From the NCBI GenBank assembly GCA_024695405.1, contig JAILIF010000067.1, positions 1 through 32,296 of the forward strand: 32,296 bases of DNA, written 5' to 3'. The position numbers were made by a program, and so were the translations under genes. The notes beneath the pieces were generated by a model. That model was not told the origin of the DNA. It saw only the letters and a list, made by a program, of their open reading frames with translations, and did no database searches. The stretch comes from Bacilli bacterium (GTDB taxonomy: Bacteria > Bacillota_I > Bacilli_A > RFN20 > CAG-826). Positions within the stretch are counted from its first letter, which is position 1; every line of letters begins with the position of its first letter. Below, piece after piece: positions 17,151-27,024 of the stretch.

Positions 17151-17205
17151 AATGGTGTATATTTGTATGGGCCCTTATTTTGGGCTGGTAGGAAGTAACA
17201 CCATT
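17151..17205 (+). promoter_or_regulatory. Structured 5' leader of oppA
   Basis: AATGGTG (17151-17157) is perfectly complementary to CACCATT (17199-17205), which ends at the base before the oppA ATG. Between them lies a GCCC-TTATTTT-GGGC hairpin (17171-17185) and the ribosome site AGGAAG (17190-17195). If folded, the closing stem would hold the start region and may dampen translation. No known riboswitch class was recognised. Confidence 0.4.
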
Positions 17206-19869
17206 ATGAAATTAAAAACATTGCAAATTTTATTATTAATTGGACTACTTTTGGTAGGCTGTAAATCAGAAGAAGATAGTGGCTCAGAATATAATTACAC
17301 ACTTAATGTCGCATTAACTAATTCGCCTAAAGCATGGAACCCTCATACCTGGGAAACTAGTGATGAAAACTATATTCCTTCCTACACAACTATGGGTTTA
17401 TATCAAACTGGTCTTTCTGACGATAGAAAGAGTTTTAAGATATTAAATGAGATGGCTTTATCTACACCTGTTGACGCAGGAAAGAAAGTAAGTACAGCAG
17501 AGAAACAAAAGTATGGATATACAGGTCAATTAAATGACGCTGGGTTAGTTTATGATGTTGAATTAAATCCTGCTGCAAAATGGGAAGATGGTACTCCTAT
17601 TAAAGCAAAAGACTATGTTGAGTCATTAAAAAGACTCCTATCTCCAAATATGTCTAACTTTAGAGCGGACACATTTTGGGCGAGTAACTTTGTCGTAGCT
17701 AATGCTGAAGCTTACTATAAGCAAGGAAGAATCACTAGCGAAGAATTATATAAGTATATAGTTAACACTAATGATGGAGTTCCTACTACTCGTGATATTC
17801 TCTTTGATAATACTTACATTCTTAATTTAGGTTTATTTTCTAGTTATTTTGCTAATATTTTCCCTAATCAAAAACAAGGTTCATTGTTTAATGTTTTAGC
17901 AAGTAGACCAAGAGCAGCAAAACCAGAGGTGGAATTTGCAGCAAAAAGAATTTTAGATGCTGTTCAATATTACATTTTTAATTACGTTGAATTATCGAAT
18001 AATAGCAAATATTCCGATGTAAAAGTAATGACCGATTTAAATGAAGAGTCTCTTTTAAATGTTGATATTGATATTTATTCATTTGATGTAAATAAGGTTT
18101 TGGTTAGAACTAACGCTGATATTGCAATAGATTTAAATGATTCATCAACATATGAAGAATATTCTACTAATGCTTTAAAAGAAGATTTAACTACATTTGT
18201 CAGCAACATGACTGCTGGAGTAGCTTTTCAATCATCCTGGTGTTGGAAATTACCTTTATTTGCCCATATGCAAAATAACAATACAGTTGATTTTGATGAG
18301 GTTGGTTTAAAAGCTGTTGATGATTATGCATTAAGATTCTTCTTAAAACAAAAGATGACTGTTGAAGATTTACAGTTCTCTTTAACATCCAACTGGTTAG
18401 TAAGAACGGATTTGTACGATAAATTAACAAAGCGCTTTTCTAGTGGTGAACTTTCTGCTACAGCATACGCTACTGATAACGCTAATAACTATATGTCATA
18501 TGGTCCATATAAGTTAGAGAGTTTTCAAAAGGATAAGGCTTTTGTAATTGTAAAAAATCCTAATTGGTACGGATATCATGATGGAAAGCATGTTAATCAA
18601 TATCAATGTGATAGGGTAATAACTCAAATTGTTGCTAATCATGAAACTGAAAAGATAATGTTTATGAAGGGTGAATTAGATACTCTTTCATTAAATAAAA
18701 GCGACACCAAAGATTATGGTAGAAGTTCACGAATCAAATATGTTCCAGAACCATATACTCAAAAGATTTCATTTAATAGTGATAGAGAAACATTAAGACG
18801 TAGACAAGAACAAACAAGTGATAATGACAATAAGACTATTTTAAACAACTTAAATTTTAGAAAAGCTTTATCTCTTGCGATTGATAGAAGAGAATTTGCT
18901 AATAACGCTACTGCAGGAAGCCAACCATTTACTGGTTTATTAAATAACCAATACATGATTAACGCTAAGAATGGTGAAACATATCGTAGTACTGCTCAAG
19001 GTAAATCAGTTTATAAGAAAGTTTATGGACAATTAGGTGGAGATAATGGCGGTACATTATTAAATCCTGATGAAACTGGTGATAACCACAGTGGATATAA
19101 TAAAAATCTTGCAATTAAATTAGTAAAGCAAGCTATTGAAGAAGAAAAATTACTAGAAGATGGATATAGAGATGGTCAAACAGTTACCATTCAATTTTTA
19201 ACTTCACAATCTAAAGAAGAAAGTGAAACAGTAAGAGACGGTATCAATTATCTAGAAAGTGCTTTTAATGCGGTTACAGAACCTAATGGAATGCATGTTT
19301 CTATCATCAATAAAAAAGATGGTGACTACTATAACACCGCAAACCGTGGCGCTTATGATATGATTTATTCCATTTGGGGTGGTGCAACCAATAATCCTTA
19401 TGGATTAATGCAAGTATATATTGATGCTAACTTTGCAAAAAACTGTGAATATGGTTTTAAAGGACATCAAGGGGAGATTAACTTAGAAATTGAATTTTCT
19501 GATGGATCTAAAACAACAAAAACTTACTATGCATGGTTTGATGATATTGTTAAAAATTTAATTGAGCCATCTTTAAGTGCTAATCCAGCTCAAAGTCAAC
19601 TTGATGAATATAATAGAGTTCACAATAAGAGATTAGATGTCTTGGCAGGAGTAGAAGCTGGTGTATTATCTCGTTTTGAAGCTATACCTTTAGTAGCAAG
19701 AAGTGAAGCTAGTTTAAATTCATATAAAGTAGAAGATGGAACACAGAATTTTGTTACATTCGTTGGATATGGTGGAATAAGAGAAACAAAATTCAATTTT
19801 ACAGATGCTGAATGGGATGAATTCCTTTCACATCATAATTACGACTTAGCGGAAGAATATAAGAAATAA
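17206..19869 (+). CDS. oppA: Oligopeptide-binding lipoprotein OppA
   Basis: 887 residues. The start at 17206 gives a lipoprotein signal, MKLKTLQILLLIGLLLVGCK, with lipobox LVGC and lipid-anchored Cys19; the 18 codons before it belong to the leader. The mature part fits the SBP_bac_5 family: NVALTNSPKAWNPHTWET, WEDGTPIKAKDYVESLKRLL (about residues 125-145), YGPYKLESFQKDKAFVIVKN and RKALSLAIDRREFANNA. It catches extracellular peptides for OppBCDF. At nearly 900 residues it is much longer than the usual 540, so it has insertions or extra lobes, as seen in Mollicutes-related OppA. First gene of a long operon and 2 bases before oppB. Confidence 0.92.
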   Translation: MKLKTLQILLLIGLLLVGCKSEEDSGSEYNYTLNVALTNSPKAWNPHTWETSDENYIPSYTTMGLYQTGLSDDRKSFKILNEMALSTPVDAGKKVSTAEKQKYGYTGQLNDAGLVYDVELNPAAKWEDGTPIKAKDYVESLKRLLSPNMSNFRADTFWASNFVVANAEAYYKQGRITSEELYKYIVNTNDGVPTTRDILFDNTYILNLGLFSSYFANIFPNQKQGSLFNVLASRPRAAKPEVEFAAKRILDAVQYYIFNYVELSNNSKYSDVKVMTDLNEESLLNVDIDIYSFDVNKVLVRTNADIAIDLNDSSTYEEYSTNALKEDLTTFVSNMTAGVAFQSSWCWKLPLFAHMQNNNTVDFDEVGLKAVDDYALRFFLKQKMTVEDLQFSLTSNWLVRTDLYDKLTKRFSSGELSATAYATDNANNYMSYGPYKLESFQKDKAFVIVKNPNWYGYHDGKHVNQYQCDRVITQIVANHETEKIMFMKGELDTLSLNKSDTKDYGRSSRIKYVPEPYTQKISFNSDRETLRRRQEQTSDNDNKTILNNLNFRKALSLAIDRREFANNATAGSQPFTGLLNNQYMINAKNGETYRSTAQGKSVYKKVYGQLGGDNGGTLLNPDETGDNHSGYNKNLAIKLVKQAIEEEKLLEDGYRDGQTVTIQFLTSQSKEESETVRDGINYLESAFNAVTEPNGMHVSIINKKDGDYYNTANRGAYDMIYSIWGGATNNPYGLMQVYIDANFAKNCEYGFKGHQGEINLEIEFSDGSKTTKTYYAWFDDIVKNLIEPSLSANPAQSQLDEYNRVHNKRLDVLAGVEAGVLSRFEAIPLVARSEASLNSYKVEDGTQNFVTFVGYGGIRETKFNFTDAEWDEFLSHHNYDLAEEYKK

Positions 19870-19871
19870 TT

Positions 19872-20894
19872 ATGAGGAGAAGTAACATCTGGCGATACAT
19901 ATTAAAAAGAATTTTTTTAATGGCAATTACTTTTGTCATCATCTTTACTATATGTTTCTTTTTAGTAAGATTGATGCCGGTTGATATTTCTCAAGGTCCA
20001 GGGAAAGATCCTACAACATATGAAAAAATGAGACAAGCATATGGCTATGATAAGCCATTAATTGATCAGTATTTAATATTTATTAGAAACATCTTTTATC
20101 CATATTATAAAGACGCTAATGGAGTAACTTATTCTGTTTCTAGATTTGGTTATTCTTGGCAAATAGACTATATGGCTGAGCCTAATAAGATGCTATTTTC
20201 TAAAATGGCACCTACAGTCATAATAAATGGCATATCAATTCTTATATCTATTCCTTTAGGAATACTTATTGGAATATATATGGCTTTAAAGAAAAACAAA
20301 TGGCAGGACTATGTTTTGAGTGTGTTAGTTATAGTTTTAATTTCAGTTCCTGCATTTGTTTACGCTTTTATTTTGCAATACAGCTTCTCATATAAATTGA
20401 ATCTATTCCCTACAACTATGCCTCCACTTATGAATGGTATGAGCTGGTTTTCACCAAGTGTACAGAAAGCAATGGTGTTGCCTGTTATAGCTAATTCAAT
20501 TGGTTCTACTGCGGTATTTTCTAGATTTATGAGAGCAGAATTATCTGAGACTCTTACTTCTAGATTTATGATTTTGGCTAGAAGCAAAGGAATGTCTAAA
20601 TTCGAAGCTGTTGTTAAGCACGGATTAAGAAATTCTATGGTACCTATTTTCCCAATGATATTAGGACATGTTATTGGCATATTCTCTGGAAGTATAATTG
20701 TTGAACAAGTGTTTGGTGTTCCAGGAGTAGGAAAAATATTTTTAGATTCTATTCTTCAACATGATTATGATGTGTTCCTATTTGTAGGAATGTTTTACAT
20801 ATTAATTGGTTTAGCAGGTGGCTTACTTGCGGATATTTCATATGGATTAGCGGATCCTCGTATAAGAGTAGGAGGTAATTTTAAAAATGAATAA
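19872..20894 (+). CDS. oppB: Oligopeptide ABC transporter permease OppB
   Basis: 340 residues, type I importer permease. An N-terminal helix (about 10-33) is followed by an outside loop containing DKPLIDQYLIFIRNIF and then FGYSW, and then five membrane segments. The cytoplasmic coupling loop is clear: ETLTSRFMILARSKGMSKFE and AVVKHGLRNSMVP, residues about 225-258 (EAA-type motif). It ends LADPRIRVG, usual for OppB. It lies 2 bases after oppA without a strong ribosome site of its own, so its translation is probably coupled, and it overlaps oppC by 8 bases. Confidence 0.93.
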   Translation: MRRSNIWRYILKRIFLMAITFVIIFTICFFLVRLMPVDISQGPGKDPTTYEKMRQAYGYDKPLIDQYLIFIRNIFYPYYKDANGVTYSVSRFGYSWQIDYMAEPNKMLFSKMAPTVIINGISILISIPLGILIGIYMALKKNKWQDYVLSVLVIVLISVPAFVYAFILQYSFSYKLNLFPTTMPPLMNGMSWFSPSVQKAMVLPVIANSIGSTAVFSRFMRAELSETLTSRFMILARSKGMSKFEAVVKHGLRNSMVPIFPMILGHVIGIFSGSIIVEQVFGVPGVGKIFLDSILQHDYDVFLFVGMFYILIGLAGGLLADISYGLADPRIRVGGNFKNE

Positions 20895-22521
20895 AAAATT
20901 ATACTCCTTAAATAAAAATGAAGTCACATATGTAAAAGAGGATTTTGAAAAAATATCCATTAACGAAAGAGAAGTAGAAAACTCTATCCAAATAAAATCC
21001 TCGTTCTTTAAAGATTGTTTCAAGGCTTTTGCTAAGAATAAGGCTAGTTTAATAGCTGCTATAGTTCTTTCTATTATTGCTTTATTTGCAATCATCACTC
21101 CAATAGCGTCTCCTTTTACCAAAATAGATTCTCTTTCATATAACATTGATGGATCTAGATTAAGTAATATCCACCCTAAGAATTTAATGTTTGAAGGAAG
21201 TGGTTTCTGGGACGGCACATATGAAAAGAAAATAAATGACGCTGATTATTATGTATATAAATTCTATGACACTGAAAACAAACCAATTATCAAAGATAAC
21301 GGTGAAATTAAAGATGTTGAGATGGAAATGCTAAATGCATCTCAAAAGATACATTCAGTAACTTTAGATAGTTACGCAGTTGGTTCTTCATATATAAGTT
21401 TAAATAAAGAAGATTATTTTAAATTAGAAGAATACTGTAATAATACCGGAAAAAATATAATTCAAGATTACGTAGATTATCGTAGTTATATTGAAGAATA
21501 TCGCAATGAATTATTAGCAAGCGAATTTAATTATTCCCAAGCGATGATTGATATCACCATAAAAAATATGGAGATACAGTATCGCAACGCGAATATTACA
21601 TATAAGATTGTCCCATTATTAAACACTGATGGTTCTATAAGAAATAACAACGTATTCCTTCCTATGTTTGACAACACTGATGTTGTTCATATCTATAGTT
21701 CTTCAGTAATAGATAATGATAGACATATTAAAGGTGTGATAGAAAATGGTCAATATCACATCAGAGTGGACTATATGCCATATTTCGAGTACAAATATGG
21801 CTTTAGTCCTATATTCCTATTTGGTTCAAACTCTGCTGGTCAAGACTTGTTATCAAGATTAGCAATAGGCACTTTATTCTCATTAGGATTAGGCATATTG
21901 GTAACAGCAATTAACTTACTTATTGGTTTAGTCTATGGTGCGGTTGAAGGCTATTATGGCGGAAAAACTGATTTAATTTTAGAACGTGTTTCTGATATAT
22001 TATCGGCTATTCCTTCGATTATTCTTTTAGTTATTTTTAATGTCTATTTCTCCTCTATTCCAGGATTAAATCAAGGAATAGCGGTTGTTTTAGGGTTGTT
22101 TATCGCATTTATTCTTACTGGGTGGATTGGCGTAGCAGGGACTACAAGAATGCAATTTTATCGTTATAAAGGTCTAGATTTTGTCGCTGCATCTCGTTCA
22201 TTGGGTGCAAAAAATTCTAGACTAATTTTCAAACATATTTTGCCTAATGCGATTGGAACTATAATCACTTCTTCAATTTTGATGATTCCAGGAGTAATAT
22301 TCTCAGAATCAAGTTTGTCATACTTGGGTATTATTGATTTTTCGGGTTCTGGATTATCTTCTATTGGCCAACTTTTAAATGAAGGTAGTGGTTCTTTAGG
22401 CAGTGATAATGCTTATTTATTATTATTTCCAACAATACTTATTTCGTTGTTGATGATTAGTTTTAATTTGTTTGGAAATGGGCTTAGGGATGCTTTTAAC
22501 CCTTTATCAAGAGGTGAGTAG
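20887..22521 (+). CDS. oppC: Oligopeptide ABC transporter permease OppC with large extracellular insert
   Basis: 544 residues; usual OppC is about 300. The N-terminal FKDCFKAFAKNKASLIAAIV and first membrane helix (about 53-72) and the C-terminal permease domain (from FLFGSNSAGQDLLSRLAIGT, residue 311, matching the canonical HPFGTDxxGRDxxSR) are normal, with coupling loop FVAASRSLGAKNSRLIFKHI around 432-451. Between them lie about 235 residues (75-310) predicted to be outside the cell, rich in Tyr, Asn and Asp, that I do not recognise. AGGAGGT precedes the start within oppB. The insert may contact the oversized OppA or substrate; this is inference. Confidence 0.92.
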   Translation: MNKKLYSLNKNEVTYVKEDFEKISINEREVENSIQIKSSFFKDCFKAFAKNKASLIAAIVLSIIALFAIITPIASPFTKIDSLSYNIDGSRLSNIHPKNLMFEGSGFWDGTYEKKINDADYYVYKFYDTENKPIIKDNGEIKDVEMEMLNASQKIHSVTLDSYAVGSSYISLNKEDYFKLEEYCNNTGKNIIQDYVDYRSYIEEYRNELLASEFNYSQAMIDITIKNMEIQYRNANITYKIVPLLNTDGSIRNNNVFLPMFDNTDVVHIYSSSVIDNDRHIKGVIENGQYHIRVDYMPYFEYKYGFSPIFLFGSNSAGQDLLSRLAIGTLFSLGLGILVTAINLLIGLVYGAVEGYYGGKTDLILERVSDILSAIPSIILLVIFNVYFSSIPGLNQGIAVVLGLFIAFILTGWIGVAGTTRMQFYRYKGLDFVAASRSLGAKNSRLIFKHILPNAIGTIITSSILMIPGVIFSESSLSYLGIIDFSGSGLSSIGQLLNEGSGSLGSDNAYLLLFPTILISLLMISFNLFGNGLRDAFNPLSRGE

Positions 22522-22522
22522 T

Positions 22523-24253
22523 ATGGATGAAGTATTGCTTTCGATAAAAGATTTAAGAGTGTCATTTAAAACTAACTCAGGCCTTGTTAAGGCAGTTAGA
22601 GGAGTTTCTTTTGATTTATATAAAAACGAAGTTCTGGCTGTTGTTGGGGAATCTGGTTCAGGCAAATCAGTTACAAGCAAAGCAATAATGGGTGTCTTAG
22701 AAAGTAATTCAATTGTTGAACAAGGACAAATTATTTTTGAAGATAAAGATTTATTAAGAATAAAGGAAAGCACTTATAACAAAGTAAGAGGTAGTGATAT
22801 TGGAATCATATATCAAGACACAATGTCCACTCTTAATCCAATAATGAGAGTTGGTAAACAAGTTCTTGAAAGTCTTCTTTTAAAAGAAAAGAAAGCTAAA
22901 AAAGAAGCACGATTATTTATTAAGACTTTTTCTTATTTATCAAAAGCAAAATTAGATGAGTTATATGTAAAAGAGGTATCCTCTTATTATTTGAATAACA
23001 ACGAAGAACTACTCAAATTTAATAATTATCTACAGTCTAATAAGAACAAATTAAATGCTTTAAGTGAAACTATTTCTCAATACTCAAAGTGTTTTGAAGA
23101 TACTGATAATTTTAATTTTTCAACAGCGTTTAATGAGTTTAAAAAGATATGTAAAGAGTATTCGAATTTTACCCCAATTGTTAAAAACGTATTAGATTAT
23201 TCAATCTCAAGCAGTATCTCTTTAATAAAATCTTTATTTATTTCAATGAAGAACTCTTTCAAAGACATAGATAAGCGAGAAAAAGTCTTTAAAAAAAATC
23301 CTGAAGCTAAAAATGATTATTATCTTTTGCCTAAAAAAATTAAGGCAAACTTAAAGGAAGAAATAATTGAGCCATTTTATTTTTATACAAGAATTAAAGA
23401 AGAACTTAACAGTTTACTTAAGACCATTTCTCAAAAAGAAATCAAAAATTATGATGATGAGAACTATAAAAAGTTATTAGAAATTGTTAAAGAAAAGATA
23501 TCTATTTTATATAGAAAAGTTAATAAAGCCGATTTAAAAAAAGAAGTCATATCTTTACTTAAAGAAGTTGGTATTAAGAATCCAGATGTAGTCTATGAAC
23601 AATATCCTTTCGAATTATCAGGTGGCATGAGACAAAGAATAGCTATTATTATCGCGATTTGTATGGAACCTAAGGTTTTAATATGCGATGAACCAACAAC
23701 TTCCTTAGATGTTACTATTCAAAAACAAATCTTGAATTTAATTAAAAAGATAAAAGAAAAGAATCATCTTTCAGTAATCTTTATCACGCATGATTTAAGT
23801 GTAGTGAGCATGCTAGCTGATAGGGTAGTAATTATGTATGCAGGTAAGGTATTAGAAAAAGGAACAGTATATGATATCTTCTATGATCCAAGACATCCTT
23901 ATACATGGTCTTTATTATCTGCGATTCCTGAAAATAAAGTTGATGAAGATTTTACTTCTATAAAAGGTAACGTTCCTAATATGGTTGTGCCTCTCAAAGG
24001 AGACGCTTTTGCTTATAGAAGTGATTATGCAGTTAAACAAGACACTGTTTCTTTCCCAGAAGAATATGTTATTTCATCAAGTCATTTTGTTTATAGCCAC
24101 TTATATCATGAATTTGCTAATAAAGTTTCTCCACCAGATATGGTTGTTGAGCGTATAAGGAAATCACTTAAAGAAAATCCAATCAATATTCCTTTCTATA
24201 CAAATAAAAAGAATTCAGTATTGGAAATCTTAAAAAAGGAGGGAAGTATTTAA
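22523..24253 (+). CDS. oppD: Oligopeptide ABC transporter ATPase OppD with helical insert
   Basis: 576 residues from ATG 22523 (AGAGGTGA before it; one base after the oppC stop). Walker A GESGSGKS (42-49), Q-loop Gln98 in IIYQDTMSTLNP, signature LSGGMRQR (365-372), Walker B VLICDEP with Glu390, and His423 in ITHDLS are intact. Between VGKQVLESLLL (ends 120) and EVISLLKEVGIKNPDVVYEQ (from 341) lie about 215 extra Lys/Glu-rich residues where normal OppD has about 20. The C-terminal oligopeptide domain keeps IKGNVPNMVVPLKGDAFAYR, but the Cys residues usual in GCxFxxRC are Asp and Ser. It pairs with OppF to drive import. Confidence 0.92.
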   Translation: MDEVLLSIKDLRVSFKTNSGLVKAVRGVSFDLYKNEVLAVVGESGSGKSVTSKAIMGVLESNSIVEQGQIIFEDKDLLRIKESTYNKVRGSDIGIIYQDTMSTLNPIMRVGKQVLESLLLKEKKAKKEARLFIKTFSYLSKAKLDELYVKEVSSYYLNNNEELLKFNNYLQSNKNKLNALSETISQYSKCFEDTDNFNFSTAFNEFKKICKEYSNFTPIVKNVLDYSISSSISLIKSLFISMKNSFKDIDKREKVFKKNPEAKNDYYLLPKKIKANLKEEIIEPFYFYTRIKEELNSLLKTISQKEIKNYDDENYKKLLEIVKEKISILYRKVNKADLKKEVISLLKEVGIKNPDVVYEQYPFELSGGMRQRIAIIIAICMEPKVLICDEPTTSLDVTIQKQILNLIKKIKEKNHLSVIFITHDLSVVSMLADRVVIMYAGKVLEKGTVYDIFYDPRHPYTWSLLSAIPENKVDEDFTSIKGNVPNMVVPLKGDAFAYRSDYAVKQDTVSFPEEYVISSSHFVYSHLYHEFANKVSPPDMVVERIRKSLKENPINIPFYTNKKNSVLEILKKEGSI

Positions 24254-24254
24254 C

Positions 24255-25145
24255 ATGCAAAATAAGTACATCTTAGAGATTAAAAATCTCTGTAAATATT
24301 TCCCTATAAATAAAAAGCTATATAAGAAGGCTGTTGATGGAGTAACGTTCAATATCGAAAAGGGTGAGATATTTGGCATCATTGGTGAATCTGGATGTGG
24401 GAAAACAACATTAGTTAGAACACTCAAAGGTTTATATCAAAAAAATGACGGCCAGATTATCTATGATGGTTCAGATATTGATTTATTGGACAAAAAAGAA
24501 ATATCAAACATCAATTTAAAAATGCAAATGGTATTCCAAGATCCTATATCATCATTAAACCCAAGAATGAACATTCTTTCCATTGTTACTGAAGGATTGG
24601 TGGTTAAAGGAATAAAAGATAAAAAATATTTAATCCAACAAGCAGAAAAGTATCTAGAAATAGTTGGGTTATCTAAAGAATACATATATCGATATCCTCA
24701 TGAGTTCTCTGGTGGCCAACGTCAAAGAATTGGTTTAGCAAGAGCCTTAATCATGGAGCCAGAACTGCTTATATTAGATGAACCAATATCTTCTTTAGAT
24801 GTTTCAATGCAAGCGCAAATATTAAACCTTCTTAAGAAGCTTAAAAAAGAGATGAATCTAACAATGATTTTTATATCTCATAACTTATTGATAGCGAGTC
24901 AATTTGCCGATCATATCGCAGTTATGTATGATGGCAAAATTGTTGAAATTGGAAGTAGTAAAGAAATATTTGAACACGCTGCTCATCAATATACGAGGAA
25001 TTTAATTAATTCGGTTTCGTATGCTGATCCAAATAAAGAAAGAAATAAAAAAGATTTAGATATAGTTCAAGAATTCAATACTAATGGTGAACTTGAATGT
25101 ATTGGTGAAGAACATTATGTAAGAAAGGAGAAATTAAATGTTTAA
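24255..25145 (+). CDS. oppF: Oligopeptide ABC transporter ATPase OppF
   Basis: 296 residues, near-normal size, without the insert found in OppD. Walker A GESGCGKT (44-51), Q-loop Gln95 in QMVFQDPISSLNPRM, signature FSGGQRQR (151-158), Walker B LLILDEP (171-177), and His209 in ISHN are intact. AAGGAGGG precedes the ATG, which lies one base after the oppD stop. The oligopeptide tail is short (SYADPNKERNKK). Completes the OppABCDF importer; the next gene overlaps its end by 8 bases. Confidence 0.93.
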   Translation: MQNKYILEIKNLCKYFPINKKLYKKAVDGVTFNIEKGEIFGIIGESGCGKTTLVRTLKGLYQKNDGQIIYDGSDIDLLDKKEISNINLKMQMVFQDPISSLNPRMNILSIVTEGLVVKGIKDKKYLIQQAEKYLEIVGLSKEYIYRYPHEFSGGQRQRIGLARALIMEPELLILDEPISSLDVSMQAQILNLLKKLKKEMNLTMIFISHNLLIASQFADHIAVMYDGKIVEIGSSKEIFEHAAHQYTRNLINSVSYADPNKERNKKDLDIVQEFNTNGELECIGEEHYVRKEKLNV

Positions 25146-27024
25146 GAAGTTATCTACAATATTATTTATAGGTTTATTGGCTTCTTGTAGTGGTGCTGCA
25201 GTAGAAACACCAACTGAAGAAACTAAGGAAGAGAAAATAAACAAACTTTCAATAAACATAGAAAATGTTAAAACGCTCTTTTATAAAGGAGATTCCTTTT
25301 CATTAGATGGAATTGAAGTCTCTTTAATGGAATTTAAGAATTTCGAATGGGTGAAAGAAAAGGATATTTCGAATTATGTCTCTTCAATAAAAGAAGGTGA
25401 CACATTAAATAATGAAGGCGAAGTTACTGTAACTGTCTCATATCAAGACTATGTTCCTTTTGAATATACAATAGATGTTATTGATATAGATAAATACAAA
25501 ACAAATAAAGATTTTGATTTTGCTAAAAATACATATTTAGATAGTGAAGGTAATACTAAGCCTATTAACACAACTATCTTAGCTAATAACTGTGTTGATA
25601 TAGCTTATCTTGATCCTTTATCTAAGAATAATCATGTTTTAGTTGTTCCTTATTATTTCAGTGAAGATGAAGATATGGCCACTGAAGAAAATAGAGAGAT
25701 TATTAAGACTGTGTTTTTTGGCAGTGAAGAAGATATGAAAAAACACAATCAACCATATTCAGTTAAGTCATATTATGAAGCATCAAGTTTTGGAAAAACC
25801 ATTTTTGACGGAGATGTTCTTCCTTGGATTAAAGCAAGTGTAGGTAGTTCAGAAAATATGGTTAATGGTGGATATGCTGCTAGTGAAGATATCTACAATA
25901 GATACGTAAGTGAATATAACAAAGAGAATCACGGTATTCTTGGTAAAGACGCTAAAGAGTGGACTTACTATGATGGAAATAAAGATGGATGTATAGATTT
26001 AATTTGGTTTGTCTATTCCAAGGACATGCAACATGTAGGAACTGACCAATGGTGGGCATATACAGCACACGATGCAACAAAAATGTCGCCATCAATTAAT
26101 AGACCAGTACCTAAGACAATATGTTGGGGTTCATTTGGATTCTTATTTGGTAATTATGATCCACATACATTTGTTCATGAAACAGGTCATGCGTATGGTC
26201 TAGTAGACTATTATTGTTATAACGGCTCATGGTCACCTATGGGTGGCATAGCAATGATGGATAATAATTTTGGCGACCATGATTCATATTCTAAGTTTTC
26301 ATTAGGATGGAGTGTTCCAAGAGTGGTTGACGAAAGTGCAATTATTACATTGAAACCTTTTGCTACTAGTAATGAAAGCGTTCTTCTTCCTTCTCCTAAT
26401 TTCAACAACACATTCTTAGATGAATATTTACTTTTAGAATATGATGGTCCTTTTGGATTAAGCACTTCTGATTATATAAATGGATATTCTGGATTAATGG
26501 GTTATAACAAACCAGGATTGAGAATATTACATGTTGATTCTAGAGGAATTAAAGATAGCAATCATAAAGCTCCTTTAGTAGATAACTATCTAGAATCAAG
26601 TAATTTTGCATATGACAATTCTAAATTTGGTAGAAACTCAGGCAATAAACCTAGTGGTTGCCAAACTGATTATTTTGAAGCAATCAATAACCCAACAAAT
26701 TTAGATAGAAGCTATGCTTTATTAACTACTATACCTGCCACATATAACGTAGATAGAAACAATTTTTTAGATAACATCAAACTAGATAATTCTGCACTTT
26801 TTACTAAAGGAACTACATTTTCCTTTAATGACGGTTGGACAGAGTTTTTACCTAGTGCTTGTAATTTATGGAATAAAGCAAGAGTGCCTTTTAAAAACTC
26901 TAAAGGAGAGTATTTAGAAAGTACTATCGATAAAAATATGACAATTGATTACTCAATCAAAGTATTAGAGATGAGTAATGAAGAGATAGTTATAAAGATT
27001 GATAAGGAGGATAAGAATAGATGA
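25138..27024 (+). CDS. M6-type metalloprotease lipoprotein 1
   Basis: 628 residues. The signal peptide has lipobox LASC with Cys17. A domain of about 35-116 (LFYKGDSFSLDGIEVSLMEF...) looks like a bacterial Ig-like (Big_3) fold. The protease domain has FVHETGHAYGLVDYY with HExxHxxGxxD (His347, Glu348, His351, Asp357) and AMMDNNFGDHDSYSKFSLGW (372-391), both hallmarks of the M6 (immune inhibitor A-like) family. Zinc ligands look intact, so an active surface protease is likely. AAAGGAG lies in the end of oppF, so it is coupled to the importer; it probably makes peptides for OppA. The natural substrate is unknown. Confidence 0.88.
   Translation: MFKKLSTILFIGLLASCSGAAVETPTEETKEEKINKLSINIENVKTLFYKGDSFSLDGIEVSLMEFKNFEWVKEKDISNYVSSIKEGDTLNNEGEVTVTVSYQDYVPFEYTIDVIDIDKYKTNKDFDFAKNTYLDSEGNTKPINTTILANNCVDIAYLDPLSKNNHVLVVPYYFSEDEDMATEENREIIKTVFFGSEEDMKKHNQPYSVKSYYEASSFGKTIFDGDVLPWIKASVGSSENMVNGGYAASEDIYNRYVSEYNKENHGILGKDAKEWTYYDGNKDGCIDLIWFVYSKDMQHVGTDQWWAYTAHDATKMSPSINRPVPKTICWGSFGFLFGNYDPHTFVHETGHAYGLVDYYCYNGSWSPMGGIAMMDNNFGDHDSYSKFSLGWSVPRVVDESAIITLKPFATSNESVLLPSPNFNNTFLDEYLLLEYDGPFGLSTSDYINGYSGLMGYNKPGLRILHVDSRGIKDSNHKAPLVDNYLESSNFAYDNSKFGRNSGNKPSGCQTDYFEAINNPTNLDRSYALLTTIPATYNVDRNNFLDNIKLDNSALFTKGTTFSFNDGWTEFLPSACNLWNKARVPFKNSKGEYLESTIDKNMTIDYSIKVLEMSNEEIVIKIDKEDKNR

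Noticed and set aside
17152-17205. Upstream GTG start for OppA adding 18 residues
   Set aside because: It would bury the lipoprotein signal; AGGAAG and the lipobox fit the ATG at 17206.
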